This document shows, one piece after another, positions 63,371 to 64,000 of a DNA stretch of 64,000 nt. Position numbers and translations under genes: made by a program. The stretch is from Sporocytophaga myxococcoides. Lineage in GTDB: Bacteria; Bacteroidota; Bacteroidia; Cytophagales; Cytophagaceae. The notes under the pieces are model-generated. The model saw nothing but the letters and a program-made list of their open reading frames with translations. It was not told the DNA's origin and made no database searches. Numbering within the stretch: position 1 is the stretch's first letter; each line of letters opens with the position of its first letter. The stretch is taken from positions 62,001 to 126,000 of the forward strand of contig NZ_BBLT01000011.1 in the NCBI RefSeq assembly GCF_000775915.1, read 5' to 3'.

Positions 63371-63913
63371 ATGAAATATATCTATGAAATTCACCGGATA
63401 ATGTCAGACAAGAGTTTGATTCTGGTATATGAAGGAGAATTTACACAGGAGATAACCAAGTCTGTTCTGGTGATGGCAGAGAGAAATATGGATTATACCG
63501 GAGAGGAGAGTAACATTAAAAGGAAGGTTTTTAACGTTATGGTGGAGTGTCTCCAGAATATTTGCAAACATGCAGACAGTGTGCAGGAGAAGGAAAAAGA
63601 AGCCATCTTTATGATAGGAAAAGAATCTGATTATTATATCATTACATCTGGTAACTATATTATAAATTCAGACGTTCCATACCTCAAGAGCAAATTAGAG
63701 AAAATCAATACTCTGGACAAAGAAGGTCTCAAAGTGTTGTACAAGGATATGATTTCTAAAAGTGAAATTTCCGATAAGGGAGGTGCTGGTCTGGGCTTTG
63801 TAGATATAGCAAGGAAATCAGGAGAGAAACTGGAGTTTGAATTCGAACCAATCAATGATGTTTATTCCTTTTTCTCTTTCAAAACTAAAATTTCAAGAAT
63901 TAAAGATCTTTAA
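63371..63913 (+). CDS. siaB: SiaB-family protein kinase
   Basis: A 180-residue GHKL-type kinase of the SiaB family (DUF6272). The N-box-like motif MVECLQNICKHADS lies at about 58-71 and the ATP-lid/G-box motif GGAGLGFVDIARKSG at about 137-151. In Pseudomonas aeruginosa, SiaB phosphorylates SiaC, and SiaA reverses this; unphosphorylated SiaC activates the diguanylate cyclase SiaD. The siaC homologue starts 18 bp downstream here, so the kinase-substrate pair is conserved. The partner phosphatase, if present, lies outside the window. Confidence 0.88.
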   Translation: MKYIYEIHRIMSDKSLILVYEGEFTQEITKSVLVMAERNMDYTGEESNIKRKVFNVMVECLQNICKHADSVQEKEKEAIFMIGKESDYYIITSGNYIINSDVPYLKSKLEKINTLDKEGLKVLYKDMISKSEISDKGGAGLGFVDIARKSGEKLEFEFEPINDVYSFFSFKTKISRIKDL

Positions 63914-63931
63914 AAATAATTTACAATTGAT

Positions 63932-64000
63932 ATGAATCCGATAAAAATTGAAGGTACAGAAGATACTCCGGCAGTTTGCCTAGATAAAACTATAGGTGTA
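63932..64000 (+). CDS. siaC: SiaC-family regulatory phosphoprotein, N-terminal 23 codons only
   Basis: ATG at 63932 opens MNPIKIEGTEDTPAVCLDKT, which matches the start of SiaC-family proteins (DUF1987): I-x-x-T-x-x-T-P-x-V-x-L-D. The gene runs off the window's right edge. Being 18 bp after siaB, it should be the phosphorylation target of that kinase and control a downstream effector in its phosphorylation-dependent forms. Confidence 0.8.
   Translation, partial: MNPIKIEGTEDTPAVCLDKTIGV

Overview
This window looks like a chromosomal segment from a member of the Bacteroidota, most likely a cellulolytic soil Cytophagales (Cytophaga/Sporocytophaga-like). The evidence is seven secreted proteins plus one orphan fragment ending in type IX secretion (T9SS) C-terminal sorting domains, TonB-dependent receptors with carboxypeptidase-like N-terminal domains, a DUF4249 lipoprotein, TAnnTTTG-type promoters, AT-rich DNA and weak ribosome binding sites. 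The genus is inferred, not proven. No phage, plasmid, insertion sequence or CRISPR array was seen.

Left edge (1-9.4 kb). The 3' part of a tRNA carrying a perfect 16-bp palindrome is followed by a leftward group of redox genes: several short-chain dehydrogenases (SDRs), an FMN reductase, an M20 amidohydrolase, a TRIC-type channel and an AraC-regulator/SDR pair. Three members are broken by frameshifts: a lipocalin-like gene, an SDR interrupted at a five-base C tract, and a badly decayed SDR. This part is either a decaying accessory cluster or locally poor sequence.

Polysaccharide block (9.6-22.1 kb). A pectate lyase (PL1), a glucuronoyl-esterase-like CE15-CBM9 protein, an orphan T9SS domain fragment, a GH8 enzyme resembling reducing-end xylose-releasing exo-oligoxylanases, a 1124-residue T9SS cargo with a duplicated jelly-roll-like module, and a GH16 glucanase. 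Together they suggest extracellular attack on pectin, glucuronoxylan and beta-glucan. A second, very large GH8 protein with interrupted DUF11 domains lies at 28.7-33.3 kb.

Housekeeping and mixed genes (22-41 kb). An acetyltransferase, a beta-carbonic anhydrase, mfd, an acyl-CoA thioesterase, a TonB receptor, a class I amidotransferase, a LysE exporter and a compact lemA plus three TPM-domain operon.

Sulfur block (41.7-45.7 kb). An ArsR-family repressor with five cysteines, a TauE/SafE exporter, a CstB-like persulfide dioxygenase-rhodanese fusion and two YeeE/YedE half-transporters, all on the plus strand. It reads as a self-regulated reactive-sulfur detoxification operon.

Right part (46-64 kb). 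Secreted proteins of unknown function, a lipoprotein peroxiredoxin, another T9SS cargo, a second beta-carbonic anhydrase, a DUF4239 membrane protein, a PAS-GAF-PAS histidine kinase, a luciferase-like oxidoreductase, a GbsR/MarR-type regulator with a textbook promoter upstream of a TonB receptor/DUF4249 pair, and, at the right edge, CheR followed by SiaB and the first 23 codons of SiaC. The last three point to a partner-switching signalling locus that continues outside the window.
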